Source of the DNA: Oscheius tipulae
Taxonomy: Eukaryota; Nematoda; Chromadorea; Rhabditida; Rhabditidae
DNA: 64,000 bases
Assembly (NCBI GenBank): GCA_037178975.1
Contig: JASJZH010000005.1
Span: 682,001-746,000, forward strand
Direction of reading: 5' to 3'
Shown here: one piece after another, positions 1-10,879 of the stretch
Layout: each line of letters starts with the position of its first letter
How positions within the stretch are numbered: position 1 is the stretch's first letter
Translations under genes and position numbers: made by a program
The notes under the pieces: model-generated
The model's input: only the letters and a program-made list of their open reading frames with translations
Told to the model about the DNA's origin: nothing
Database searches by the model: none

Positions 1-33
1 CATTTGACAGTTACCTTTTGACAGTTCCTTTAG

Positions 34-1110
34 GTAAATCACGTCAACTGGTACGACGTTTTTGTGAGAGTACGAAGGGCTTTGGGAATCGAATATCCCG
101 GCTATATGATCCACGAGGCTGTCCAGTGGTCCGAGAAGCACAAGAAGTGGTTCTTCATGCCGAGAAGAGCCTCCCATGAGACTTACAATGAGGTGGATGA
201 TGAATCACGGTTAGTTCCAGAGACAGAAAAAAGAGACAGCAAAGTTCAAGTAACATGACACAGTTTTCATACTCAAAACACTATTTTTCGGCCAAACAAT
301 GTTCTGCAAAGCTGTAGTTCATGTCCAAATCGACAACTTTGAAGAGCATTATTTTGCTCCAAAGTCATTTCCTGCATCAGTGCAGAGCAATGTAGTTAAA
401 TCTCTTTGTCTCTCAAGTCGAACCCGTATTATCTCGGGTACGGCTCTGACCCTCGTGTCACCCCCGTACTATCTCCCACCGGTCAACTCCCATATATACC
501 GAGCGCCGCGACTCCAAGCCAGCTTTCGAGCTCAAGTGATCGTACCAGCGGTACCCTCAGACCATGATCGTTGTAGAACTAGTTTACCGAAGTAGCTTCG
601 AGAGTGGTCTAGGGACACATACTGCTTTTTGCAAGGGAATAGGTCCCCGGCCTGGCTCTATGTCTGGGTAGGGCCTTTTTCTGCAAGTCTTTTGAAAACA
701 CTTTATAATACAAGAACTTTCCCAATTCGTAATTTAGCTACGACCAGGTCTGATAATCTTTCCAAGAATTGAAATAGCGAAAATATTTTGATGATAAGGG
801 AGACAGAGAGACAGTAGACAGAGATTCATCTTCCAGTGGTTCCAACGCCCTCATCATCGGCGACGAATCCCTCACTAACTTCAAAGTCGTCCACATTGGT
901 ACCAATAACCATCCGGCCCGCGGATTCTCTGCCTTCCAATTTATCCACGACACCAACGATCGCCTCATCATTGCCCTTAAGTCCGAGGAAAAGGACGGAA
1001 AGCCGATTGCAAGCTATGTCTCTGTCTTTGACATTGACGGCAACATTCTTCTCGATGATCAAGCCCTCATCGGACCTTACAAGTTCGAGGGTGTCGCCTT
1101 AGCCAACTAG
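34..1110 (+). CDS. CANT1: Soluble calcium-activated nucleotidase (apyrase), 3' part
   Basis: Last two exons (34-209 and 837-1110) of a CANT1-family apyrase, which hydrolyses nucleoside diphosphates (UDP, GDP) in the ER/Golgi lumen with calcium. The first exon carries PGYMIHEAVQWSEKHKKWFF and the PRRASHE block; the second begins inside the conserved DE-R-G-x-N motif (DESRGSN joined across the intron) and ends with the propeller-closing PARGFSAFQFIHDTNDRLII and a short SYVSVFDIDG tail. The two exons total 450 nt, in frame to the TAG. The 5' exons (signal anchor, first propeller blades) lie before the window. An AATAAA sits at 1199-1204. The 627-bp intron contains a candidate structured RNA copy. 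Family assignment is strong; nematodes have one such gene (apy-1). Confidence 0.93.
299..400 (+). repeat. TTCTGCAAAG dyad element, 5' of RNA-like copy 1
   Basis: Starts with ATGTTCTGCAAAGCTGTAG and has an imperfect inverted partner (CAACTTTGAAGAGCAT) about 40 bp on. The same dyad recurs near 22745, 32535, 38830, 54375, 56655 and 62440, and in several copies is followed by a (G)TACCGTCTCCCACCGG-type block. Dispersed short inverted-repeat element; role unknown. Confidence 0.5.
517..680 (+). ncRNA. Candidate structured small RNA gene, copy 1
   Basis: About 164 bp inside the CANT1-like intron, closely matching 32697-32862 and 38944-39109. Seen: a TATA-like box (CATATATACC, 490-499) about 20-25 bp upstream; a small GTACC-AGC-GGTAC hairpin; an invariant TGTAGAACNAGTT core; a GTGGTCTAGGGA block; a CTTTTTG stretch resembling a relaxed Sm site; then a hairpin (GGCCTGGCTCTATGTCTGGG type) followed by TTTTT. 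The layout resembles a small nuclear or spliced-leader RNA gene, but I do not recognise U1, U2, U4, U5 or U6, 5S or tRNA in it. It could instead be a short dispersed element with an RNA-like 3' end. Confidence 0.45.
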
Positions 1111-1256
1111 AAAAATACGGGTCCTGCAACGAAGAAATCTCTCGAAAGTTCTCCCCTTCCCGCCAGTGTGATCTATTTGATACTCTGTGTAAATAACAAA
1201 TAAATGAGGGATTTTGAATACGTTTTGGCGGAAAAATACTGAAATTTGAATTTTAG

Positions 1257-2566
1257 AACAGGTCAATCGAGTCCATCAGACCCTACTCTCGGAAGGAGGA
1301 GTCAGCTGGGGTGATGTGGAGGAGCGAGTCTTGCAATTCCATTTGGGGAATATTGAGTTCAGCTGCGGGAGCAAGATGGACGATGTGAGTACTCTCTATC
1401 TCCCTGTCTCTCTCTGACTCTCCGTCTCTCTGTCTCTCTCTCTTTCTTTGTTTCTCTGTCTCTTTGTCTCAATGTTTTGACTGTTCACAATTCCAATATC
1501 TGTCATCAGCTAATCTTCCTCGATTCCAGGTCTCTTGGAGGAACTGGGACCAAAACGAGGCTGTCGCCCTCTTCGCCGGCTCTCATGCTCTCCTAACCGA
1601 TGGATCCAAAGAGCTTCTGAAGAGTCTGGTCGATGGGACAGATGTCCGTCTCAACCACGAGGTCACCAAGATTGAATGGCAAGAGAAGAAGAAGAAAATG
1701 GTAGTGACCTGCTCTGGAAACAAGAAGTTCACAGCGGATAAAGTCCTTGTGGCTCTACCATTGGCTGTTCTCCAGAAGAAGAACATTATCTTCAATCCAC
1801 CCCTGCCGAGAAAAAAACTCCAGGCCTTGGATAAAATTGGGGCTGGACTCATTGAGAAGGTAGCGGTCCGGTTCCCGAGAAGGTTCTGGACCAAGATGTG
1901 CACTGTAGAGGGAGAGCTCGACTACTTCAGTCTCGTACCGAAGGGAAAGGAGGACAGAGGACTATTCAATATGTTCTACGACTTTTCTACCAGGGTGAGT
2001 GGAGTGACTGAGAGATCAAGAGACAAACAGAGAAACAGAGAGACTGTTAACATTTTTTTTTAGGAAGGATCCAAGAAGAACCACTACGTTCTGATGTCCT
2101 ATGTTTGTGGAGATAGTGTAGGCATGGTCAATGAACTCTCAGATACTGAAGTAGCGGAAAAATTTGTGGAAACCTTGAGGGAGATGTTCCCAGACGAGGT
2201 GTGTTGGTCTCTCTGTCTCTGTGTTTCTCTGCCTCTCTGTCTCACTAACAGCTCTCATCCAGGAATCTTTCAGGACGTTCCTGACCCCGATGGCTACGTA
2301 GTCACTCACTGGGGAAGTGACCCTCATATTGGAATGTCCTATTCCTACGTGAGAGTTGGTGGAGTCGGAGAAAACTACGATCACATTGCTGAATCCGTCA
2401 ATAAGAAGGTCTACTTTGCTGGAGAGGTTGGATACATTAAAGTTCTAAATTAAAAAACCTGCTTCAGTGTACAAATCGATTCTTTCCACAGACCATGACA
2501 GGAGCCTATGTCAGTGGACTACGGGAAGCTGGCAAGATTATGGAAGACTTCAGGAGCGAGAAGTAG
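1257..2566 (+). pseudogene. KDM1B/AMX-like flavin amine oxidase, C-terminal half only
   Basis: Five exons (1257-1384, 1530-1994, 2064-2198, 2274-2426, 2468-2566) encode the C-terminal half of a flavin amine oxidase closest in pattern to lysine demethylase KDM1B (nematode amx-1): [23 protein letters not shown], the [11 protein letters not shown] strand, [17 protein letters not shown], and the FAD-contacting [20 protein letters not shown]. The frame is open after two leading bases to TAG. The N-terminal GxGxxG FAD-binding half and the SWIRM domain are absent: the first exon begins at an acceptor 146 bp after the CANT1-like stop, with no upstream exon and no early ATG. Either the gene is truncated, or its 5' exons lie beyond the CANT1-like gene. 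AATAAA near 2664. An enzyme lacking the FAD fold would be inactive. Confidence 0.8.
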
Positions 2567-3315
2567 TACTTAGAATATTTGGAATTTTTAACTATGTCAA
2601 ATACTTATGTCGATTGACTGTCTTGTCAACTGTCTTGTGATCTCTTTCAACTCTGTTGCTCCAATAAAAACGTATCTGTTACAAACTTATGAGACCGTGA
2701 CAGTGATAGGTCTATCAGAGTTTTTAGAGAAGAATTCTGAAATAAGGCGAAAAGCTTCTTTCAACCACCGGGACCAGGGCCATTTAAACTTTGAATTTTT
2801 GACACAAACCTGTATAAAATGAGGCTGCGTATCGAAATTGACTATGGTAACTTGCCAATAGGTAGTTTTGTGGTAGAGTTGGTGCGCACTCAAAAATGCA
2901 ACATAGACGATCAAAGAACTCACGGGCCTAGATACTTACTCATCAGTCGGTCTTACTCATTTGGGAGGTCCCGAATAGCACAGCTAGGTGTCTAAACCTT
3001 TCCTTGATTCGTCTTATTTATCATTTCATAGCCGGAGTCCCAAGGTCTCCCAGAAAACAAAAAAAACCTCAAAGTACTCCCTCCGCTAGACCCGTAATGA
3101 CGTCATAAAGCCTCTATGTCTCTCTCTTTCCTCGCCGGCTGCACGTGAAGGTTCAGCGCGTCGTTTTTCGAATAGCTCTTGGATCTTTTGATCCTTTCAT
3201 CTATTTTTGTTATTTTAACCCACACGACACCGTAGACTTTTGTATCCCCCTGGAAATAACAATGACAAACGGTGTAAGAGACTAAGCCTAATTTATTCCA
3301 GGTCGTCGAATAAAA
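2567..3315. other. Intergenic region
   Basis: About 750 bp between the amine oxidase and the SLC17 gene. No coding pattern seen. TATTCCAG just before the SLC17 start (near 3300) could be a trans-splice or 5'UTR intron acceptor. Confidence 0.6.
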
Positions 3316-6308
3316 ATGGGGGAGTTAGCAGAGTCATCATTGCTCATCATGGCGGCGACGGAGCAACAGGTCCAGCCAGTCCCCTTGTTCAGTTTTAGGT
3401 CAACCAGGCTATGGATGTGTCTACTATTAACCTTAGGTGGGATCTATTTTTATAATTATACACGATTTTTCAGGTCTCAGTTGCACAGTCTCGATGAGAC
3501 TCGATCTCAGCATGGCCATTGTCTGTATGGTCAACTCGACAGCTATAAATGAACAAAATTCTGAGATTTTGGTTTCTCAGTGGACAAACGAATCATCCAG
3601 ACTGGATGACGGTTGTCCAGTTCATAAGACTGCAAACTCGATGAAATCTGCTGGTTATAATGTGAGTGTGCCGATTATCAAATAATTGTAAAAATATTAG
3701 GGTCATTTATTATGGACGTCTCAAATGCAAGCTCTGCTCCTCTCGACTACGTACTATGGAGGAATGGTTACGATATTTTTCAGTGGCTATGTGGCTGATC
3801 GATTTGGACCCAAGATGATTCTGATAGGTCAGTCACAGTTCTTAACGCGATCGGTGGCAATCTCGACAGACGGTCACAGCCATATTGAATTTGATTTGCA
3901 CCGCCGTGCTGGGGAGGCTTCTTAAAGTGAGTGTCCGGACCTTTTTTCGACAATGAGATCTGATACACACTGTATAGAAAAACTCGTTGATTACAAAGGT
4001 GTACTTCTTTTTTGTTTTATCATCGATGGTCACCGAAATATAAGCCCGCAAAGTTGCAGCTCCAGAACAAAAGTTACCATTTACCGAGAAGGTTTCTCGG
4101 CAGTACTTGTCAGCCTTGTCTCGACAAGTCACGCGCTTTTCCGCAAGTCGAGGCTAGTTCCAGAGAATAGAATATTTAGTCGAACTTGTAGCTTCTGGTA
4201 ACATGTTGCTCCTTTATTTCTAGACAACCACTGGGAATAGAAGTCGAATGCATCCCGATTGCTTCAGAAACGAATCTACGCTGGTTTAGGGCGTTCAATA
4301 ATCTTCTCCACAGTTTGCACTGCCTAGACTAGAGTTTTGTATCCAAAATAATTCCCAAAGTTACTCTTATGGAATGAGACTGTTCTCGTTTTTACTGTGA
4401 AACAGTTTTACTTTAATATGATACTTCAAAAAAAAAGTTGCATTTCTGACTCAAAAACGCTCAACCTTGCAGCTCGAATAAGATGCGAAAACCGAAAGCC
4501 AGTGCAATCTCGACTTGCTACGACTTGTCAAATCACCTGATTTTTAACTTTTGCGAACTAGAAAAGGGTCTGGACACTCGCTTCAACCAAAATCGGACCC
4601 ATTTTTCACTGACACGGTCATTTTTCAAGCGGCCGTGGTCGACTACATAATCGTCACGCTCTTGACTCCCACCCTTGCTGAAAATTCCTACAATGGGTTC
4701 TTTGTTTCCCGAGTTTTTATGGGGATCGGTGAAGGCTTCGTCTTCCCATCCGGAGGTTCTGCTCAAGGTCGATGGTTCACCGCGAATGAGAGGTCCACAA
4801 TTGCCGCTATTTTTACCTCAGGTAACCAGGTGGGATTTTAGATTATTCGTCAACAAATTTTGCATTTAGATAGCAGCCAGTCTGACCTCAATTATCTCTT
4901 CTCGTCTCTGTTCCAGCTCCTTAGGCTGGCCAGCCATTTTCTACTTGTTCGGAGCTGTTGCACTCATCTGGATCGTCTTCTGGGCTATCTTCTTCAGTAA
5001 CACTCCACAGGAGAATCGGTGGATCAGTCAAGAGGAGAAAGCCTTCTTGGCACAGGCTATTAAGCAACCATCAAAGGTTTACAACATAATTTTGAGAACA
5101 AGTTTTAAGTTTAGGCAACTGATACCCTGCCGATTCAATGGGTCAAGTTGGCAACATCAGCTCCATTAATTGTAGCCGTCCTTTGCCAGTTTGCCTACAA
5201 CTTCCAGGCTGCCACATTCCAGGCCTTCTTGCCGACTTATTTTAAAGAAGAACTAAGGGTACCGCTCTCACAGGTTAGTTGGTTCCATGAACATAAAATT
5301 ACACTTTTAGAACGGTTTCTACTCCACCATCCCCTTCATCACCCAGCTCATTTCCAAGCTATTACTCTCAGTCTTCGCTGACTACCTGAAGAGAAAAGAG
5401 ATATTGGAACATAACAGGTGCTCGAAGATTTTCCAGGGGATCAGTAGGTTCATTAATTTTGTGTAACATACCTTTTTTTTTAGGTTCAACCGGCTGTGCC
5501 TTAACCATGTTCGGATTGGCTGTTCTGCCTAACTGCAATAGGGTCTGGGTCGCTGGAGTCTTGCTGGGACTGTTTGGTAAGATCGTATCGTCATAGGAAA
5601 AATATACAATCAGAACTAATCTACCTTAAACAACTTTAAAGCGAGTGGGCAGCTTCTGTCCACGTGTGAACTAAGTTGGTGCGCACCGGGCTCAAAAATT
5701 GGCGGGATCGCTCATAAACAAAGTGGGAAAGAAACAAAAAAAATCTGAATTTTGCAGCATTCGGAGCATTCCCGGAAAATTTTGAGCTCGTTGCGTACCA
5801 ACTTGTTAACACGTGGACAGTAGCTGCTTACTCACTTTAAACTGTGACAAGTGCGTACGGTTGAACTTTCTCCGCCAACAGTTAAAATAAATGGACTGTA
5901 AGAATTGACATGCCTAAAGTTTAAGTTTTCAGGTTTCTTCTTCTCCTGCGGAATTCCCGGCTTCTTCACCAGCATTCTGAGCTTGGATCCACGAAGCAGT
6001 GGTCTTCTAACTTCTGTAGGCATGACGTTTGGAATGCTCGGCAACATCTGTGGTCCCCTTCTGCTCAGCTTTTTGGATTCCATAGCGAATGAGCGCAAAT
6101 GGTTCATACTGTTCAGCTGGAATGTTATAATGAACGTCATTACGGGTATCTTGTTCGTCATTTTTGGATCAGGTATTTTTTATAGCGGTTCTAAGTATCA
6201 CGAACTTTAGCTGTGGCTCAACCGTGGTCAATAGCCAAGAGACAGTGTCATATGGATACAGAAAAAGGAGTCAAGGTGGCTCCGTCCGAAACGAGTGAAA
6301 AGCAATAA
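3316..6308 (+). CDS. SLC17-family MFS anion transporter (sialin/VGLUT-like)
   Basis: Ten exons (3316-3436, 3474-3661, 3701-3827, 4630-4829, 4870-5076, 5115-5273, 5311-5443, 5484-5576, 5933-6172, 6211-6308) total 1566 nt, giving 521 aa, the usual size for this 12-TM family of organic-anion/phosphate cotransporters. Visible marks: CLLLTLG then MRLDLSMAIVCMVN in TM1, a glycosylation-rich lumenal loop (NSTA, NESS), GYVADRFGPK (MFS motif between TM2 and TM3), RVFMGIGEGFVFPSGG, and WFTANERSTIAAIFTSGNQ. The stop overlaps an AATAAA (6304-6309). The 802-bp third intron holds a MITE. The next gene starts 108 bp downstream on the same strand. Substrate cannot be told. A second ATG at 3350 is possible. 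Confidence 0.93.
3925..4585. mobile_element. MITE with about 22-bp terminal inverted repeats, copy 1
   Basis: Begins AAGTGAGTGTCCGGACCTTT and ends in the inverted form (AAAAGGGTCTGGACACTCGCTT). A shorter related copy lies at 60605-60945 with matching ends and a shared TGATTACAAA interior. No transposase frame inside. It accounts for the unusually long intron of the SLC17 gene. No clear target-site duplication seen. Confidence 0.75.
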
Positions 6309-6416
6309 AAATTCTTCTTTATTTTGAGTCCCCGTAAAGATAAGACAGCTTCGGTGATAGGCTTTATCGAAACTTGCACTGACTTCTTCTTCCACGGCAT
6401 TAGATTTCTTCTGGGA

Positions 6417-8515
6417 ATGAGGTTGCTACTATTTTTATTGGCTGTGTGGGCTGCAGCTGAATCCAAGACTGCTAAGATGGAGATCAGAAAGACTGGATCT
6501 ATGAGAGCGAAGATGATCAGGTAAGTAAGGCATCATGCTCGACAGTATTGCTTAATTTATAATTGCTTTACAAAGTTGTAGGGTACGACTGTAGAAGGTT
6601 GGATGCGGCCGCAAGCTAACAGCAGGGATCCCAAAACTGGCCAGGTCGGCCAGGCCAGGTGTACTCACACCGGTCAGACGAGTCTAGTTCGTGGCGAGAC
6701 GCTTTGGCCGGCCAGGCTAAGGGCGGCCTCTGCGAGAACAGCTGGCCTGGCCGAACCTGGCCGACGCAAACATTTCGGCCAAGTTTGCGATGCCTGCTAA
6801 CACTCCCAATGAATCGTTCGTAATGAGCCTGACTCTCGCCGACCACCCACGGTTCGAATATTTTTAACCACGCACAATTGGCATACTGAGGAACGGATAC
6901 AAAAAGTTAGCTCTTATTCCCTTTGACCGTCCCAAGTATTTGTTTTATTATTAAACATTACTTTTGATCGTCCCAACAAAAATTGGATGTCGTAAAACGT
7001 TGTATACCTCTTCTAGTTGCATAATTGTGCCTACGAATAAATCTAAGCCCTATAGAACGAGATATGACTCTCGCCGCTCACTCAAACAAGAATGTTATAA
7101 GACCCAATTTCCTTGAGACGGTCAAACGCTTTTATGGGACGAACAGATGTTATGGGACGGGCAAAGTGGGAGGAATCACACTTTAAATTTAGTGCAGAAA
7201 ATAAGTTTATTACCCTAGCAGTCTTATATAGGCTGTAGGTGTTAAACGGGAGTGTGGAACAACATAATTACAGAGAATTAATTTTAAGAATTGTTTTAGG
7301 TGATAGGACACGAATCATCTTTATCTATCCGACAGTCCTTTTCAGAGAAGGCACCTACTCACAGCACCTCGAAGATATGTACAAGGCACGAGCCAATTCT
7401 GCCTCTCAACCCATCGTCGACTATCAAGATGATTACTACCTTGTCAATGTGGCTCTAGGGACTCCGAGACAAGAATTCGATGTCCTAGTAGACACCGGCT
7501 CCTCCAATCTCTGGGTAATCGATGCCGCCTGTACTACCAATGCTTGCAATGGCGACCCGCGTGGGAACTACACGAAGAACAAGTTCGACTCGTCGAAGTC
7601 GTCGACTTTTGAGGCTGACACCCTGAATTTCTACTTAAATTATGGATCTGGTGCGGTTCGAGGCAGACTAGCCGTGGACACCTTCACCTTCGGTGGATTC
7701 AATGTTGACCGACAGGGTTTCGGTCTGACTGACAAGTTCTATACCGAGTTCGGAAAGCAGCCCTTCGACGGGGTCATGGGACTGGGATGGCCCATGTTGG
7801 CAGCCGATAATGCCATCCCACCCATGCAGAACATTGTGGAGCAACTCAGCCTGCCAATTTTTATGGTCTGGTTCGACAGAAAGCTCAAGCCGGATCAGGG
7901 AGGAATAGCCGGGCAGATCACCTATGGAGCATTCGACAGCGACAATTGTGACATGAGTGCAGTCAACTATGTCGAACTGTCAACGCTTACCTACTGGCAG
8001 TTTGAGGTGGATGGAATGGAGATCAAGAACTACAACTACAAGCACAGGGATCAAGGAATTTCGGATACTGGTGAGTTTCAAAAGGATATTGTGTCTCTCC
8101 CTATTCTCTCTGCCTCTCTGTCTCTCAGTCTCTCCGTCTCTCTGTCTTTATCTCTCACGTGTGACTTTCAGGGACCTCCTGGATCGGTGGCCCAACCACC
8201 ATCATCGCCAGTATCGCCGGTCAGACCGGGGCCCGTTGGAATATCAAGAACAGTGTCTATGAGGTCGACTGTTCCAAGCAGTCCAGTCTCCCAGACCTCA
8301 CCATCCTCATCGGAGGCCTCCCCTACGTTATTCCGTCCGTGGAATACGTTCTGGACATTGGTCTGGAGGGCGGAAAGTGTGCCATCACCTTTTTCGACAT
8401 CCAAACACCTGGGTTCTCTCCTCAGTTTATCCTCGGAGACACCTTCATCCGAACCTGGTGCAATATCTACGATATTGGGGAGCAGAGAATCGGATTCGCC
8501 AAGGCCCGACACTGA
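6417..8515 (+). CDS. Pepsin-family (A1) aspartic protease
   Basis: Three exons (6417-6520, 7346-8070, 8172-8515) total 1173 nt, giving 390 aa. A signal peptide (MRLLLFLLAVWAAAES) leads into a short propeptide (RKTGSMRAKM), then the bilobal enzyme: first catalytic motif VDTGSSNLW, flap region LNYGSGAVRG, second catalytic motif DTGTSW formed across the second intron, and terminal FILGDTFIRTW...IGFAKA. Both Asp residues and the paired Cys (ACTTNAC) are present, so it should be active; likely secreted or lysosomal, as in nematode asp genes. It starts 108 bp after the SLC17 stop with an acceptor-like GGCATTAG just upstream, consistent with an operon partner. Intron 2 is TCTCTG-rich. AATAAA near 8533. 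Confidence 0.95.
6640..7190. repeat. Inverted-repeat sequence in the protease first intron
   Basis: The 825-bp intron holds GGCCAGG/CCTGGCC palindromic clusters (6640-6775) and a TTTGACCGTCCCA block (about 6920) whose inverse TGGGACGGGCAAAG lies at about 7155, with related inner pairs. Looks like a degenerate MITE; no ORF. Confidence 0.5.
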
Positions 8516-8540
8516 TCCAATGTACATCCTTTTAATAAAG

Positions 8541-9302
8541 AGTCAAACGATCAAAATAGAGTTTTTCTTGAGGAGATAAGAAGCCAATTAACCGAGTTAT
8601 CAGCTGGCGTCTCTTCGAGCGTATCGACTTCAAAACTGCGGCATAATGGAGAAGGAACAGAAGAAGAGACCACCTGTGGAGTAGACTACTTGGTTTCGAA
8701 AGCAGCAAACAGTTACGAGACAGAGAGACAGAGACACAGACAAAGAACAGGAATACAAAGGGAAAGAGAGACGGTGAAACAAAGGGACAAATTGACAGAG
8801 AGACAGCATACGACTTTTATCAGCAAGCAAACAAGTTAGACCAGCCATCCAAGGTATGAAAGGAAGAATAAATTAGCCTGTCACTGTAACCATGGCAAAA
8901 TATACTTTTCACCTTCCGCCAACGATCTGTGTTTACCGGTTCATCCTTCTATCTCACTTTCCACCTTTAACTAGATTGCTTTTATTCCTCGCACGTACTC
9001 GATAGAGGAAACGCATGTATACAGAACATGATGTGATTTAGGTGATCTCGTCTGGCTCTAAACAGTTGCTGGATGTACTTGTCTGTCAGTGACAAGCGAC
9101 AAGGAGTGACAGAAAGACACAGAGACAGACACTCTCCCTCTGCCACCCTGACCACTTTGAGAAACTTTCTTCTAGACTTGAAGGGAACAGTCAGAGTGGA
9201 ACTTCCGACCAAAACGTAGGTTGAAGCTCCTGACAAGAAACTATAAATCTAGAGAAAAGATATTCTGCTTTGAAAACGACTGCTTTCGTTACGTGTGTCA
9301 CT
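8541..9302. other. Gene fragments or none; unclear
   Basis: Plus-strand bits such as AYDFYQQANKLDQPSK (about 8803-8850, followed by GTATGA) and NFLLDLKGTVRVELPTKT (about 9162-9215) read like exons separated by CAGAGA-rich introns, but I could not join them. They probably belong upstream of the relic at 9303-9830. Confidence 0.3.
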
Positions 9303-9830
9303 TAGCCGCCAACCCTGGAGATCAGAGTCGCCATCACAAAGTTGACGCTAAAGAATGGACCACAAATGTCAAGGAATACAAAAGGTGAGAGACAGCAGTG
9401 AGACAGAGACAGAGGGAAAAAGTCCACAATTCCAGAGTTTCAGACTAATGAGCCACGTCAAAACACTGGCTCCTATTCTACACGAAGAAATGAAGAAGCA
9501 GGGCATTGCCATGGTATGTATCAGATTCTTGAAAAAAGTAAGGTTTCTTTTCGTAACTTTCGTATATTGGCCTAAAGGTCATTCAACTGTTTGACCGGAT
9601 AGCTACCCCTTTCCAGGAACCCACCAACTTCCGTCATCTCTTTCCTGTCCCTCAACGACCAGTTGTCGATCTCTTGATTAAGCCGAATAAATGACCTGTG
9701 CTGAAGGAATTCATCAGCGCTGAGTCTCAAAAAGTCCAACAGGCCTTTGAAGTTCTCTTTCTGTACATAGCCTTCGACATACTCGCTGTACGGCAACAGA
9801 CAACGGCTCTTTAAATAGGCTCCTAGAACC
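9303..9830 (+). pseudogene. Relic copy of the ankyrin gene's N-terminal exons
   Basis: Parallels 18388-18720: SHVKTLAPILHEEMKKQGIAM then GTATGTATCAG at the donor, and after a similar intron NFRHLFPVPQRPVVDLLIK. Where the intact copy reads KEW, this one has an in-frame TGA (9691), although similarity continues (VLKEFISAESQKVQQAFEV). No ankyrin repeats follow; the antisense strand here is the 3' part of a GTPase relic, so two decayed genes overlap. Confidence 0.7.
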
Positions 9831-10700
9831 TGGATTTCGGTTTCTATTAGACTAATTTGGTATTCTAACACATGCTTCTAGAAAAATGGTTCTGTCTTTG
9901 TATCTGGCTAGCTGCTTCTTTGATCATGCCTCTTTCAGTTTCTGAGTCAGCAATTATTCATCTCTTTCATTTTTCGAACATTCGAAACTAGTTTTTCTCT
10001 TACGATCGTATCCTCTTCCTGAATTTGCGAGTAAGACCTAATGAATGTCTGACCTACTATGACACTCTCAAGAACCTGATGAGACGACCATGGACATCCG
10101 CACGCTTTACATTTAAAAGTTTCTTGGTCGAAACTTTGACATTTCTGTGCCAGAACTTCAGAAGTAACGTGTAGTCTTGCAGTGAAAGTCTCAGGACTCT
10201 GCTGATCGCAGACATTATATTGTTTTACTTTTGTTTCGAATATACTGGACGCAGACCATATCGAGTATATTGCATGGTTCATTCACTCAATTGATTTCCA
10301 ACTCGGAAAAATGATCGTGTTGCTCCGCATGAAGAGCGTATGTCTGAAACGAAGTTGGTAGAGGACGGTGACAAAAACAACGAAATGACATTGAAAGTGC
10401 AGCCACTTACAGTTTCATTGATAACCTTCTCCAGATTCCGAATATTCCTCTGGCTTTCCTCTAAAGACTCCAGCATAACGTTGATCACAGTCCGAGCATT
10501 GAAGACATTCAGTGTCCCATAAATTTGGCACGGTGTCAGGTTGTTAATCCTTGTTAAGAGTCTGAAAGCTCCCCTATATCTTGAAAACAAGAGAGTAGTG
10601 CCTAAAGACTTCAGAGATCGAGTTCATTCAGCACTGGTCCACAGGAGGCTCTCACTGTCAAAGCTAAATACTTGTTGTCTAAAACACATTAACATAATGT
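9700..10700 (-). pseudogene. P-loop GTPase relic, second copy
   Basis: Minus-strand exons matching the copy at 11445-14081: FSFDSESLLW then a stop; RLLTRINNLTPCQIYGTLNV...ARTVINVMLESLEESQ with a good GTAAGT donor; a cysteine-rich exon containing CKACGCPWSSH; and a coiled tail (LEYQISLIETEIQVLGAYLK). The P-loop and DTPG exons were not found, though YPTLGVLLDGIKSNWGVEI (about 10780-10840) resembles the preceding exon. Stops and missing exons mark it as decayed. Confidence 0.65.
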
Positions 10701-10879
10701 TTACATGTTTGTTCCTGACCTGTAATATGATATCTCAACGCCCCAGTTGCTCTTGATACCATCTAGAAGAACTCCAAGTGTAGGATAGGTGAGGCTTCGA
10801 GAAAATTTTCTCCTGTTTGGTTGATTGGAGGTGGGTCTGTTTCTTGTTGTCTCTCTGTCTCCCAAACTAACACAGTGGC

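Noticed and set aside
299-595. 98-aa plus frame covering the repeat upstream of RNA-like copy 1
   Set aside because: Frame is not preserved in the other copies, which conserve structure instead of codons.
517-680. Identification as U1, U2, U4, U5, U6, 5S, Y RNA or tRNA
   Set aside because: Required motifs (U1 5' ACTTACCTG, U5 loop, U6 ACAGAGA, 5S box C, tRNA B-box) are absent.
9572-9871. Minus-strand 99-aa frame antisense to the relic at 9303-9830
   Set aside because: Only its 5' part (LEYQISLIETEIQVLGAYLK) matches the GTPase family; the rest is antisense of the plus-strand exon NFRHLFPVPQRP, so it is not a separate gene.
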